A stretch of DNA of 64,000 bases from Anaerocolumna sp. AGMB13025 (GTDB taxonomy: Bacteria; Bacillota; Clostridia; Lachnospirales; Lachnospiraceae): contig NZ_CP121445.1 in the NCBI RefSeq assembly GCF_029689925.1, positions 535,001 through 599,000 on the forward strand. The letters run 5' to 3'. The notes below the pieces were generated by a model. The model was given only the letters and a program-made list of their open reading frames with translations, was not told where the DNA came from and searched no databases. The translations under genes and the position numbers were made by a program. Positions within the stretch are counted from its first letter, which is position 1. Every line of letters begins with the position of its first letter. Below, one piece after another: positions 10,299 through 19,837 of the stretch.

Positions 10299-11270
10299 AT
10301 GCGAAACAAAGTATCAATGGCAGCAGTTACTATGCCAATGGACAATAAATGGAATCGACTGCAAAAAAGCTGGAAACATCATAAGTTTATATATATTATA
10401 ATGCTGCCAGCTATTCTTTGGGCAGTTATTTTTTGCTACGCACCGTTATACGGGCTTTATATGGCATTTGTAAATTATGTACCGCAGCCCCATTTTTTTA
10501 CCTCCTTATTCAATCAGGAGTTTGTGGGATTATCATGGTTTCAATATTTTTTTGAAACTGGAGATTTCCTGCGTATTATGCGAAATACTCTGGCAACCAG
10601 CTTTATCACACTATTAATCAGCTTTCCGGCACCTATCCTTTTAGCTCTTTTGTTTAATGAGTGCAGGGCTGCGGGGCTAAAGCGTGCAGTGCAGACCGCT
10701 TCTTATCTTCCCTTTTTCATATCCTGGGTTATCTGTGCCAACATATTCTTAACGATTATGTCCAGTGATGGTGTAATTAATCAGCTCCTTGAAGGGTTAG
10801 GTATCATAAAAGAGCCTATTTTGTTTTTCCAGAAGGGGAAACTATTCTGGGTTTTGTTAGGTATAGCAAATGCTTGGAAAGGTATGGGTTATAACGCTAT
10901 TATCTATCTTGCGGCGATTGCATCCATCGATCCCGAAATCTATGATGCAGCTGCTATTGACGGTGCCGGCAGGTTCCAGAGAATCCGATACATAACATAT
11001 CCCAGTATTATGCCAACAGTATCCGTTATGTTTGTACTGGCGGTGGGCGGTCTGTTAAATGCCGGTTTTGAACAGCAGTTATTACTAAGTAACAGCACAA
11101 TTATGGAATATTCAGATGTTATTGATACTTATTCCTACCGGTATGGTTTCGGCAGCGGTATGTACTCCTATAGTACTGCGGTTGGCTTGTTTAAATCTGT
11201 GGTCAATTTTGCATTGGTGTTAACAGCCAATAATTTTGTGAGCAAAATAAGAGGAAGGACTTTGGTTTAA
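10299..11270 (+). CDS. Carbohydrate ABC transporter permease (LplB/YteP type)
   Basis: The 323-aa membrane protein has about six hydrophobic segments and the binding-protein-dependent permease loop (YDAAAIDGAGRFQRIRYITYPSIMP, EAA motif, about residues 214-237). The N-terminal AVIFCYAPLYGLYMAF is typical of the LplB family, which imports complex oligosaccharides. GGAGGA precedes the ATG. It forms an operon with the second permease and the binding protein and should act with a shared MsmX-like ATPase encoded elsewhere, since no ATPase gene is present here. Confidence 0.93.
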   Translation: MRNKVSMAAVTMPMDNKWNRLQKSWKHHKFIYIIMLPAILWAVIFCYAPLYGLYMAFVNYVPQPHFFTSLFNQEFVGLSWFQYFFETGDFLRIMRNTLATSFITLLISFPAPILLALLFNECRAAGLKRAVQTASYLPFFISWVICANIFLTIMSSDGVINQLLEGLGIIKEPILFFQKGKLFWVLLGIANAWKGMGYNAIIYLAAIASIDPEIYDAAAIDGAGRFQRIRYITYPSIMPTVSVMFVLAVGGLLNAGFEQQLLLSNSTIMEYSDVIDTYSYRYGFGSGMYSYSTAVGLFKSVVNFALVLTANNFVSKIRGRTLV

Positions 11271-11285
11271 GAAAGGCGGATGGAA

Positions 11286-12203
11286 ATGATAAAATCAATT
11301 AAAAAATTTTTGGGACTAAGAGGCTCTGCTTCTACCGTTATATTTGACCTTATTGTTTACATACTATTGATTCTTGTTTTTATTGTATGTTTATATCCGT
11401 TCTGGAATATATTCGTTATTTCTGTCAATGATGCGCAGGATACCCTAAAAGGCGGTTTATATTTCTGGCCCCGGATCTTTACGCTGGATAGTTATAAGAT
11501 GGTATTTCGAAACAGTGAAATTCTCCATGCAGCTTTTATATCGGCGTCCAGAACCGTCATTGGAACCCTGTTCTCTTTGACCTTTACAACTTTATTAGCA
11601 TATGCCATGAGTAAAAAGGACTTATTCGGCGGCAGGATCATTAGTATCTTCTTTATATTTACCATGTATTTCGGAGGCGGACTGGTGCCGTATTATATGA
11701 TTTTAAAATCGTTTCATTTAATTGACACCTTTATGGTTTATATTATACCGGGTGCCATAGGTGTATATAACATGATTTTGATCCGTATCTATATTGAATC
11801 CCTTCCGGCAGAGTTAGAAGAGTCTGCATATTTGGACGGAGCAGGGGAGAGTATTGTTTTTGTCCGTATAATCCTTCCGCTGATTAAACCGGTATTAGCC
11901 ACCATAACTCTGTTTACAGCAGTGGGACAGTGGAGTTCCTGGTTTGACACCAATTTATATACCTATAAGAACTCCTTAAAGACCCTGCAATTTGTTCTGG
12001 TACAGATCTTAAATAATTATGATCTGGGAACTAGTAAAAGCTCTACCCAAATCTTGCAGGAGGTAGCCAAAATGACTACAGCGTCCAGCGATTCCATAAG
12101 AATGGCCACGGCCATGGTTGCCACGATACCCATACTAATTGTATATCCCTTTCTGCAAAAATATTTTGTTAAGGGTATGATGATAGGAGCGGTAAAAGGC
12201 TGA
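11286..12203 (+). CDS. Carbohydrate ABC transporter permease (LplC/YtcP type)
   Basis: This 305-aa protein is the second inner-membrane permease. It has an N-terminal transmembrane segment, the LplC-type GGGLVPYYMILKS segment and the EAA loop ESAYLDGAGE. The start at 11286 leaves AAAGG nine bases upstream; an in-frame ATG at 11280 is too close to it. It pairs with the permease at 10299, whose stop codon is 15 bases upstream. Confidence 0.92.
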   Translation: MIKSIKKFLGLRGSASTVIFDLIVYILLILVFIVCLYPFWNIFVISVNDAQDTLKGGLYFWPRIFTLDSYKMVFRNSEILHAAFISASRTVIGTLFSLTFTTLLAYAMSKKDLFGGRIISIFFIFTMYFGGGLVPYYMILKSFHLIDTFMVYIIPGAIGVYNMILIRIYIESLPAELEESAYLDGAGESIVFVRIILPLIKPVLATITLFTAVGQWSSWFDTNLYTYKNSLKTLQFVLVQILNNYDLGTSKSSTQILQEVAKMTTASSDSIRMATAMVATIPILIVYPFLQKYFVKGMMIGAVKG

Positions 12204-12500
12204 CCCTGCCCATTTGTGAAAGGCTTTGTGGTCTAAGGCTCAAAACTCAGGGGAGAACTTCATTAGAGAGACAGCTCTTAGTTTAGAATTCAGAAAATAC
12301 CATGGGATTTTATATTAGGAGCAGGGTTTGGTCCAAGGGTTAAAAAACAGCTGTGGAGGATTTCGCTTTAGGTACAGCTCTTTCATTTCAGATTCTCTAA
12401 ATCTGTCCGGGCAGCAGGTATGTAGATAAAGATTGATAGCGTAACGGAATAAATATATCCGTTTTGACTAATAGAAAAAAGAATGAATGGAGGATAAGGT
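12204..12500 (+). other. Gap between permeases and binding protein
   Basis: These 297 bases contain no gene I can support. No clear terminator or promoter was recognised. GGAGGATAAGGT at its end is the ribosome binding site of the binding protein. Confidence 0.4.
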
Positions 12501-14174
12501 ATGAAAAAGAAGAAAGGTGTTTCGATTCTTCTGGTTATGGTACTGTCAGGAATGTTATTAGCCGGCTGCACCCAAAAGAATACAGAGGGGGATAAATCAG
12601 CCTTGGCACCGGTTACAACAAAGGATGCAGACCAGGAAAACAGCAGTAAGGCAGAAGGGGAGCCGCTGGTATTAACTGCTTTTTTTAAAACAGAACTGCC
12701 CTGGGATACGGCAGTGGCAGAGGAAATTACCAAAAGAACAGGTGTTAAACTGGAGTTTGTATCCGTTGCAGGGGATCCCGCGGAGAAACTTAATTTGATG
12801 ATGGTATCAGATTCGGTTCCGGATCTTATTACCATTGACCGAGGTGCGGCTGCCAACGATCAGTATATTACCAATAAAAAAGTAATTCCCCTGGATGATC
12901 TGATTGCTCAATATGGGCCGGATGTGGCTTCCCAGTTGGGTAATACCATGGCTAAAATTAAAAATAAAGATGATGGAAAAATCTATGGAATACCATCCTG
13001 GTTCCAGGACAAGATTGCACCTTCGGCTGTATTTGGCTTCAACATCCGTATGAATTATGTAAAGGAATTAGGTTATTATGATACATATGTTAACAAAGGT
13101 TATTTTACAAAGGATGAATTCGTCAGCTTATTAAAGGACTGGAAAGCAAAATACCCTACCGTAGACGGTAATAATTCGATTGCCATGGCCTTTAATTCAG
13201 AGAATGAAGGTGATTATACCTATACCTTTAAAGGAATGTATGGAATTAATTCCTTTTATAATAAGGATGGGGTACTCTATGATAACATGCGTAATCCACG
13301 TCTGAGGGAAATGTATTTGTTTATAAATGAACTATATTTAGATGGTTTACTGGATAAAGACTGGCCGGTTACCAAAAAGGCCTTATATGATGAGAAAATC
13401 AGCAATGGGTATGTTTTAAGTTCACCGGCGGCTTATTGGAATATTCCAAACACGGTTTTAGGTACAGATAAAGACGGCAACAAAACTCCGGATAATATGA
13501 TGTATCCATTTTTGGTTGCCGCAGACGGAGTAAAACCAGAGGAAACCACCTACGGACCTTCCAGCGTACTGGGTTGGTCATATACCTATATTTCCAGTTC
13601 CAATAAGCATCCGGAAGAGACCATGAAGTTTATGAACTTCTTAATGAGCGAGGAAGGACAATACTTAACCCAATGGGGTCGGGAAGGTGTAATCTGGGAT
13701 AAGCAAGATGGTAAACGTGTAATTAAAGACGAAGTACTAGCAGATATGAAAAAGGATATGACTTCCGTACTGGATAAGGAAGGTATCCGTAAGTATGAAA
13801 TCCTGTTTAAATCCGGTATTGCCAAGGATGGTCAGCCCTATGATATTTATAACGGCTATAATCAAATCACCGGTGAAGTTGATCCGGTTACAGCCTTTGC
13901 CAACCAATATCTTGGAAAGACTGCTTACGATACAACACTTTATGATGACCTGGGTCCGGACGCCGGCACCACCGAAGCATTGGTAAAAACCAAGATTGAT
14001 GATCTGATGAAATCTACGGTGCCCAAAATTATACTGGCTGAGAGTAAAGAAGAAGCCGGCAAGATTTATGACCAGATGGTAAAAGATGCGGAGAATGCAG
14101 GGCTGTCTAAAATTGAGAAGATTAGTAATGAAAAATACAAAAAACGGCTGGAAATCTGGGGGGATGTCCGTTAG
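12501..14174 (+). CDS. Extracellular solute-binding lipoprotein (LplA family)
   Basis: The 557-aa protein starts with a lysine-rich signal peptide and a lipobox (LLAGC, Cys near residue 23), followed by a short polar linker and a family 1 solute-binding fold. The large size fits LplA-like proteins that bind oligosaccharides. It is anchored outside the membrane and feeds the permeases at 10299 and 11286. It is followed by a sensor/regulator pair, the usual arrangement for such uptake systems. Confidence 0.92.
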   Translation: MKKKKGVSILLVMVLSGMLLAGCTQKNTEGDKSALAPVTTKDADQENSSKAEGEPLVLTAFFKTELPWDTAVAEEITKRTGVKLEFVSVAGDPAEKLNLMMVSDSVPDLITIDRGAAANDQYITNKKVIPLDDLIAQYGPDVASQLGNTMAKIKNKDDGKIYGIPSWFQDKIAPSAVFGFNIRMNYVKELGYYDTYVNKGYFTKDEFVSLLKDWKAKYPTVDGNNSIAMAFNSENEGDYTYTFKGMYGINSFYNKDGVLYDNMRNPRLREMYLFINELYLDGLLDKDWPVTKKALYDEKISNGYVLSSPAAYWNIPNTVLGTDKDGNKTPDNMMYPFLVAADGVKPEETTYGPSSVLGWSYTYISSSNKHPEETMKFMNFLMSEEGQYLTQWGREGVIWDKQDGKRVIKDEVLADMKKDMTSVLDKEGIRKYEILFKSGIAKDGQPYDIYNGYNQITGEVDPVTAFANQYLGKTAYDTTLYDDLGPDAGTTEALVKTKIDDLMKSTVPKIILAESKEEAGKIYDQMVKDAENAGLSKIEKISNEKYKKRLEIWGDVR

Positions 14175-14507
14175 TAACGTTGTGGAGTGTGTAGGGATAT
14201 GATATTATTAATTTAACCTTACGGTAAACACCGTAGAATATTAGGTAAGCCTCTTCGGAGGCTTTGCCTGCGTGGCGGGTTGTCCCTAGGCGGGTTAACT
14301 CTCTAGGAGATTAGCGTACAGATAACAGGGACTGTTGTAGAATTCATAGGTAGATATCTTGGGATAGAAAAAGAACCATGAACCTCAAGTTTTATCACTT
14401 TACAATTTTGCAGCAGCCCCTTGTAGCTGTTTCTATATCTGCAACGCATTGGGGAAGATTAATTTATGATATCCAAGATTATTAATGTGAGAGTGGGGAT
14501 AATCAGT
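14175..14507 (+). other. Leader of the two-component genes with two small hairpins
   Basis: There is no gene in these 333 bases. TACGGT-AAAC-ACCGTA (14220-14235) forms a small hairpin. AAGCCTC-TTCG-GAGGCTT (14247-14264) forms a stem closed by a stable C(UUCG)G tetraloop. Neither is followed by a good T-run. They may protect the end of the binding-protein mRNA or reduce readthrough into the regulator genes. Confidence 0.5.
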
Positions 14508-16064
14508 ATGGTAAAACTGGCAATTGTAGAAGACGAAAAAATATTGCTTGATGATTTGGAGAATAATATTGATTGGGAAGCAATGGAGGTAACCGTGGCG
14601 TTTACGGAGAGAAACGGCATTCATGCGTTACGGCGGATAAAGAGAGAACCGGTGGATATAGTCATCACAGATATCCGCATGCCTGTGATGAACGGAATTG
14701 AAATGGCTCAGGAGCTTCATAAACTGGACAGTAACATACAGATTATATTCCTTACGGGTTTCGATGATGTGGAATATATGAAATCAGCTATTCAGTTAAA
14801 CATAGTATCCTATATCTCAAAACCATTCCGGGAGGAGGAACTGCAGGCAGCAGTACAAACGGCATTAAACCGTATCAGCCTGCTCCAGAATGCTGTGATC
14901 GGCAAGCAGAACCGACTGGAAAAAGCATTGTCCGAACTGATTTTTTCTGGCAATCAAAGTGGTAATCTGTTCCAGGGTGACTTTACTATGATGCTTGCCT
15001 GTATAAGCCGGTTTAATGCAATCTACAACGCAAGATCGGCAGCTGAGGTAAATTGGCTGGTAGAAGATATAAAGGAACGAATACAATATTTTTTATCCTG
15101 CAGAGTTGAAAAATATGTGGTTTTATATCTTTCCAAAGGACATTATCTTATATTGACAGATGCGGGATATGATTTTAAGAATCTGCAAAGTGCAGATTAT
15201 ACCGAATTAAATGATACTCTCGAAAATTCCATACATATTGATTTACATTATCAGGATATATGCAGTAAAGTAACAGCAGATCAGTTTCAAAAAGCATATC
15301 AGGATATAATGAAAGTATACGAAAATAGTTTTTACACATTAAGTAGAAGGAATCTGGTAAGAGACGCTGCAGTTGTAGTAAAAAAGCAGTTAATGTCCGG
15401 AATTATATCCATGGAGCAGAACAAATGCCAGCAAATCCTGGAAAGGTATTTTAATGCCCTGGCGGTAGAAAAGCCTTCTAAAGATACCATAAAGGCAGAG
15501 TGTTATGAAATCTGCAATAAAATATATGAGTTGTTTTTTGCTGCTTCCAAGGAAATAGAAGCAGTAGTAAGGGAAAAGCGGGATATATTAAAAGCGCTGG
15601 AGGAGTATGATAATATCGAACAGATTGAAAAGTATATCAGTACCCTTTTACGGAATGCGTTCCATTACAAACAAAATCTGGAGTCCGGCACAGACAATGA
15701 TGTACAGATGGTAAACCGTGTGATACTTTATATTAATAAAAATTATGATAAACCGATTTCCGCAGAAAATCTGGTGGAACAATTCTACTTTGCCTCTAAT
15801 ACCATTCGGTCTATTTTTAAAAGACAGACTGGAAAAACTATTCATGAATACCTGACAGAGACAAGGATGGAGCGGGCAAGAGTTTTATTGGAAAATGGTT
15901 CTTTAAAAATCAAAGAAATATCGGAACGGGTAGGATATGATAGTGTATCTTATTTTTGCATGCGCTTTTCCCGTAATTTCGGCGTCTCTCCCCTTAGTTA
16001 CCGCAAAAAAATTGTCTGCCTGAAGGAGCAGGAAAACAGTGAATATGAAACGAATCAGATTTAA
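14508..16064 (+). CDS. Two-component response regulator, AraC type (YesN-like)
   Basis: The 518-aa protein has an N-terminal receiver domain: acidic pocket VEDE (residues 7-10), phospho-acceptor D55 in VITDIRMP, and K105 in YISKPF. A long middle region follows, then a C-terminal AraC/XylS double helix-turn-helix (about 420-515). It probably activates the sugar-uptake and glycosidase genes upstream when phosphorylated by the kinase encoded next. An upstream in-frame ATG at 14466 lacks a ribosome site, so the start at 14508 is preferred. The 3' end overlaps the kinase gene by 26 bases. Confidence 0.93.
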   Translation: MVKLAIVEDEKILLDDLENNIDWEAMEVTVAFTERNGIHALRRIKREPVDIVITDIRMPVMNGIEMAQELHKLDSNIQIIFLTGFDDVEYMKSAIQLNIVSYISKPFREEELQAAVQTALNRISLLQNAVIGKQNRLEKALSELIFSGNQSGNLFQGDFTMMLACISRFNAIYNARSAAEVNWLVEDIKERIQYFLSCRVEKYVVLYLSKGHYLILTDAGYDFKNLQSADYTELNDTLENSIHIDLHYQDICSKVTADQFQKAYQDIMKVYENSFYTLSRRNLVRDAAVVVKKQLMSGIISMEQNKCQQILERYFNALAVEKPSKDTIKAECYEICNKIYELFFAASKEIEAVVREKRDILKALEEYDNIEQIEKYISTLLRNAFHYKQNLESGTDNDVQMVNRVILYINKNYDKPISAENLVEQFYFASNTIRSIFKRQTGKTIHEYLTETRMERARVLLENGSLKIKEISERVGYDSVSYFCMRFSRNFGVSPLSYRKKIVCLKEQENSEYETNQI

Positions 16065-17775
16065 TAAACTCCATTTTCATACCAGACTGATTCTGGTTAT
16101 GTCGGTTACAGTAGTGATTATGTTTGGATGTATTTCATCATTTTATATTGTAAAAATCCGGAATCAACTAAGAAAACAGGTCCTGCAGGAAATCGAGGTT
16201 ACTACGAACCAGTTACAGACAGAACTTAATACTAAAATCCGGAACATATCCAGCATAACCGATATGCTCTATACCAATAGCGATTTAAACCGGAGATTGA
16301 CAATGGAGTATAAAAAGCCGCTGGAATATTGGGAGTTTTATAACTATCTGACACAGTACAGCTCCGAGATTATGATGACGGATAGAAATATTACACTCAT
16401 CACTTTTTTTACTGCGAATCCTACATTGCTGCCGGATAAAAAGAATGTCCGGCTATACCAGGAAATCAAGGAAAGCAGCGTATATCAGGATATTGTGAAA
16501 AAAGGCGGAAGCTGTTCTTTTTATATGATGCGGGATGTATTTTCAAAAAATTATTTTAAGTATAACAGTGTATCCGATCCCAGGAATATCTGTCTGTTTC
16601 GGTATTTAAAATATAATAGTTCCTATTATATTATGGCGGTAGAGATATCAAAAGACATGTTTGCCGGCAGTTTTAAAAATGAGCGGAATAAAGAGATGTA
16701 TGTTTTGGATGGCAGTGATAACATCCTTATGCATTATAAAAACGGAAAAAATGTCTGGTCTGAAAAGGATGAATTGTCCCAACTTAATAACCAGCAGGGA
16801 AAAGTTAATTCCACCTGTATCCTGAATAATCAGTGGAAGATTATCGTATCCACCGATACAAAAACTATGTTTCTTACAATTAACAGGACCATCTATGAGA
16901 TGTTATACGCCGGGGTATTAATTATTTTAGGAGCTCTTTTTATTACTATATTAATCATTAGAAAAATGTCCTCTAGAATTATGGAACTGAATCAGATGAT
17001 CCGTGAAGTCCATCAAAGCTATGACGATATGGATTTTGTAAAAGAGGAGATGGACCAGGATGAAATCGGGATAGTTATTCTATCTTTTAAGCGTTTGATG
17101 GAGCGGGTGCAATATTTGATGAAAGAAGTATATGAAAAGGAAATCAAAACCCAGAGTATTGAGTTAGAATTACTGCATTCACAGATTAAACCTCATTTTT
17201 TATATAACACCTTATCCTCAATTTCATCTTTAGCCAGAAAATATCATGACAGGCAGCTTTTAGAGATGATAAGTTCTTTATCGGACTTATACCGTATTTC
17301 ACTCAATAGAGGCAAAAATCTAATAACATTAGAATTGGAAATTCAAATCACACGCTGTTATATCTATATTATGGAAAATCGGTTTAAGGATTTCATCCAT
17401 ATCAGTATGGACATTGAACCCGATACCCTGGAGGGAATTATACCCAAAGTTATTTTTCAGCCCTTTGTAGAAAATGCCATTAATCATGCCATGAAACCGG
17501 AACAGATTTTAAATATCCATATTTCTTCAAAACGGGAAGGGGACAACCTGATCCTAATGGTAAAAGATGATGGCGTCGGTATGGATTTGGAAAAACAAGA
17601 GTCAATCTTTCATGATATGGAAGGAAGGACGGGATTTGGAATACGGAATGTACATCAGCGGATTAAAATAACCTATGGAGATGAATATGGAGTGAAAATG
17701 GTGAGTACAGAAGGTGCCGGGACCACAGTAATGATTCGTATGCCATATTGTCAATCGGGATACGGCAACAATTGA
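16039..17775 (+). CDS. Sensor histidine kinase (YesM-like)
   Basis: The 578-aa protein has a transmembrane helix near residues 15-35, an extracellular sensing region, a second helix (about 290-310), a HAMP-like linker, the His_kinase segment with phospho-acceptor histidine in SQIKPHFLYNTL, and an HATPase domain with FVENAINHAM (N box) and GTGFGIRN-type glycine-rich motifs (here RTGFGIRNV). It likely senses the glycan taken up by the adjacent transporter and phosphorylates the regulator at 14508. The GTG at 16039 lies ten bases after AAGGAG; an ATG at 16045 is the alternative. Confidence 0.93.
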   Translation: MNMKRIRFNKLHFHTRLILVMSVTVVIMFGCISSFYIVKIRNQLRKQVLQEIEVTTNQLQTELNTKIRNISSITDMLYTNSDLNRRLTMEYKKPLEYWEFYNYLTQYSSEIMMTDRNITLITFFTANPTLLPDKKNVRLYQEIKESSVYQDIVKKGGSCSFYMMRDVFSKNYFKYNSVSDPRNICLFRYLKYNSSYYIMAVEISKDMFAGSFKNERNKEMYVLDGSDNILMHYKNGKNVWSEKDELSQLNNQQGKVNSTCILNNQWKIIVSTDTKTMFLTINRTIYEMLYAGVLIILGALFITILIIRKMSSRIMELNQMIREVHQSYDDMDFVKEEMDQDEIGIVILSFKRLMERVQYLMKEVYEKEIKTQSIELELLHSQIKPHFLYNTLSSISSLARKYHDRQLLEMISSLSDLYRISLNRGKNLITLELEIQITRCYIYIMENRFKDFIHISMDIEPDTLEGIIPKVIFQPFVENAINHAMKPEQILNIHISSKREGDNLILMVKDDGVGMDLEKQESIFHDMEGRTGFGIRNVHQRIKITYGDEYGVKMVSTEGAGTTVMIRMPYCQSGYGNN

Positions 17776-18008
17776 GCGATAAGATCAAACCCATACTTAT
17801 TATTTTTTTAAAGTTGACCTGCAGCGGGTATATTAAAATAAGTTTATAAACATAATAAGTTTATTAACAAATGCTCCAACTATTTACGCACTTTATTATT
17901 TGTGTTAGAATAAAAAAAATGCTAGTTCGTTATTAATTTACAAAATAGTATTTTTGTAATATGATTTTTTGCCAACTAATAATAATTTGTGTCAGATAGG
18001 AGGCATAC

Positions 18009-18524
18009 ATGACAAAGAATGAATTTATAGACGGCTTAAGAGTTGCCTTAAAGGGAGAAATACCTGATACGGAAGTAACAAGCAATATTCTTTTTTATGA
18101 AGATTATATAAAGAGTAAAAGCAGTACGAACCAGGAAGAAGAGGTTATATTTCAACTAGGGGATCCAAGATTAATAGCAAAAACCATTATAGAAACTTAT
18201 CAGATCAGTCATGGTCCATTATATGGCAGTGCTAAACAGGAAGGCACATATCAGGATACCCAGAACGGTGGCAGCACTTCATATAAGGAATACCAAAACA
18301 ATTATGAGGATGGAGCCGGTGACTTTAACAGAAAATTTAGGATTAATCCAGGTACTTCGTTAACCTGGTATCAAAAGTTAATCTTTACCATGGTTGCTAT
18401 CCTGGTGATTGTTTTATTCTTTATTATCGGCGGCATCTTGTTACGGTTGTTTTTTACCGTTGGCTTACCCATCCTGGTTATATATCTAGGTTATAGGCTG
18501 ATAATTAATAACTACAGACGGTAA
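18009..18524 (+). CDS. HAAS/DUF1700-domain membrane protein
   Basis: The 171-aa protein begins with a helical HAAS-like segment (MTKNEFIDGLRVAL, then YEDYI and FQLGDPRLIAKTII), as in DUF1700 proteins. A polar low-complexity linker follows, then two C-terminal hydrophobic segments (about 125-165). Such proteins often sit beside a PadR regulator and influence envelope or sporulation signalling, but no PadR gene is present here. AGGAGG precedes the ATG. The function is not known. Confidence 0.75.
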   Translation: MTKNEFIDGLRVALKGEIPDTEVTSNILFYEDYIKSKSSTNQEEEVIFQLGDPRLIAKTIIETYQISHGPLYGSAKQEGTYQDTQNGGSTSYKEYQNNYEDGAGDFNRKFRINPGTSLTWYQKLIFTMVAILVIVLFFIIGGILLRLFFTVGLPILVIYLGYRLIINNYRR

Positions 18525-18614
18525 TTATCAGGTCTTTTCCTATGTTTACAGTTACTTGCCTATAGGAGCTTATAATTCTTAATTTATCAATAGAAGTAGA
18601 TTACAATGAAGAAA

Positions 18615-18662
18615 GCACCCTAAGATTGTTGAAGTGTATCGAAATCTTATGGGTGTTTTTAT
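18615..18662 (+). terminator. Rho-independent terminator after the HAAS-domain gene
   Basis: CACCCTAAGATT pairs with AATCTTATGGGTG with one bulged base around a loop of roughly 17 nt. TTTTT follows. Confidence 0.8.
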
Positions 18663-18737
18663 GTACTTTCATATAAAATACATAAAATAATTATGTCTGT
18701 GTTAAATATAAGTTGGTTTTATGTATTGATACAAAGT

Positions 18738-18848
18738 GAAACGCCCGCGAGGGGGAGCCAGGCGGGCGTTTCGATGAGGGGAGTATAAATAATTAATAAG
18801 GGGTTATATAGTGTGTTAGGAGAATCACGAATGAATCTCTTTAACACA
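18738..18848. other. Two consecutive hairpins, candidate small RNA or leader
   Basis: GAAACGCCCGC (18738-18748) pairs perfectly with GCGGGCGTTTC (18762-18772) around a G-rich 13-nt loop. About 40 bases later TGTGTTA-GGAGA pairs with TCTCT-T-TAACACA (18812-18848). The first stem is far more GC-rich than its surroundings and lacks a terminal T-run, so it is not a simple terminator. The strand is not known. Confidence 0.45.
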
Positions 18849-19099
18849 ATTACATTATAATACATTAAGAGATATAATGCAATAAAAAAGATGAAATTTT
18901 ATAAAAAATTTTTATGAATTTTTATAGCAAACATGTAAGCGGTATTTTGGAGTTTTATTACTGAAATATAGAAATAATTGATAATGTTTTTTTCCTATTA
19001 TTTAGAAGTTTTAATTAATGTTGGGTGTATATTTTAATATAAAGATGCTCATAATATCCTATGTAATCTAAATTATAGATTTTCAGGAGGTTAATTATA

Positions 19100-19291
19100 A
19101 TGGAAAATAACTCTAAAGACACGACATCAAGAAATTCAAGCACAAGCAACACATCAAGAAACGCAAACACTTCTAACTCTACAGGAAGTAAAAACTCAAC
19201 TGGCTCACAAAATTATACGACTGGAACTTCAAGAAATTCTAATTCAAGAAATACCAGTACCAATAATTATCGTGATTCAAACGAAAGATAG
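19100..19291 (+). CDS. Small Ser/Thr/Asn-rich hypothetical protein
   Basis: The 63-aa product is about two-thirds Ser, Asn and Thr with scattered Arg, Gly and a few Lys. It has no hydrophobic segment and no cysteine. It is supported as a gene by AGGAGG ten bases before the ATG, by a clean terminator right after the stop, and by isolation as its own unit. It should be disordered. I do not recognise the family; small spore or matrix proteins can have such composition, but that is a guess. Confidence 0.7.
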   Translation: MENNSKDTTSRNSSTSNTSRNANTSNSTGSKNSTGSQNYTTGTSRNSNSRNTSTNNYRDSNER

Positions 19292-19315
19292 TTTAATGTA
19301 CGGACATTTGTAGTA

Positions 19316-19352
19316 AAAAAGTCTTCATCAGCTTTGATGGAGACTTTTTTAT
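19316..19352 (+). terminator. Rho-independent terminator after the small Ser/Thr/Asn-rich gene
   Basis: AGTCTTCATCA pairs with TGATGGAGACT around a 4-nt loop, preceded by A6 and followed by T6. It may work in both directions. Confidence 0.9.
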
Positions 19353-19431
19353 GATGGAGAGCATTCCATTAAGCCATATGCACATTTATATTTCATAAAG
19401 AATATGATAATAATGAATTGAAGGTGATTTT

Positions 19432-19734
19432 ATGGCTTTTGAAACAATACGTGCAAAGGATATAGAGTATTATATTGGCCAATATTATGTATTGATTATT
19501 GATTTAAGAGAACCAGAAGAATATCAAATGGGGCATATACCAACTGCTGTAAATATTCCATATTTGGATTTTGAAACGATTAAGAGTGACTTACCTTCAG
19601 ACCGTTTATTAATATTATATTGTGATAGAGGCAATTTAAGCTTATTATTGGCACGGGAACTCAGTAATGACGGATATCAGGTAAAAAATATTTATGGTGG
19701 AATTCATGCCTATAGAGGACAGTTGGCTAAATAA
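19432..19734 (+). CDS. Single-domain rhodanese-like protein
   Basis: The 100-aa cytoplasmic protein is one rhodanese domain: DLREPEEYQMGHIPTAVNIP (CH2A-like segment), then the active-site loop YCDRGNLS with the catalytic Cys near residue 65, then the C-terminal GGIHAYRG. It may carry sulfur as a persulfide in sulfur transfer or detoxification. AAGGTG lies before the ATG. It appears to be a single-gene unit. Confidence 0.88.
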   Translation: MAFETIRAKDIEYYIGQYYVLIIDLREPEEYQMGHIPTAVNIPYLDFETIKSDLPSDRLLILYCDRGNLSLLLARELSNDGYQVKNIYGGIHAYRGQLAK

Positions 19735-19837
19735 TTATGGTAGGATACGAAGGTAGTTTTGAGTGCTTTGGTTACTCTAATTAAAACATATATCATATAA
19801 AAACTAGCATTGGTTTTTTATGATAGAAAATAGTAAG

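Larger units (their letters stand above)
18525..19099 (+). other. Non-coding gap with a terminator and two further hairpins
   Basis: No gene is visible in these 575 bases. In order they hold a terminator for the HAAS gene (18615-18662), a GC-rich perfect hairpin (18738-18772), a second hairpin (18812-18848), and AT-rich sequence that must include the promoter of the small gene at 19100. Confidence 0.6.

Noticed and set aside
12383-12856. 157-codon minus-strand frame across the start of the solute-binding protein gene
   Set aside because: It is antisense to a clear lipoprotein gene and its composition reflects that gene.
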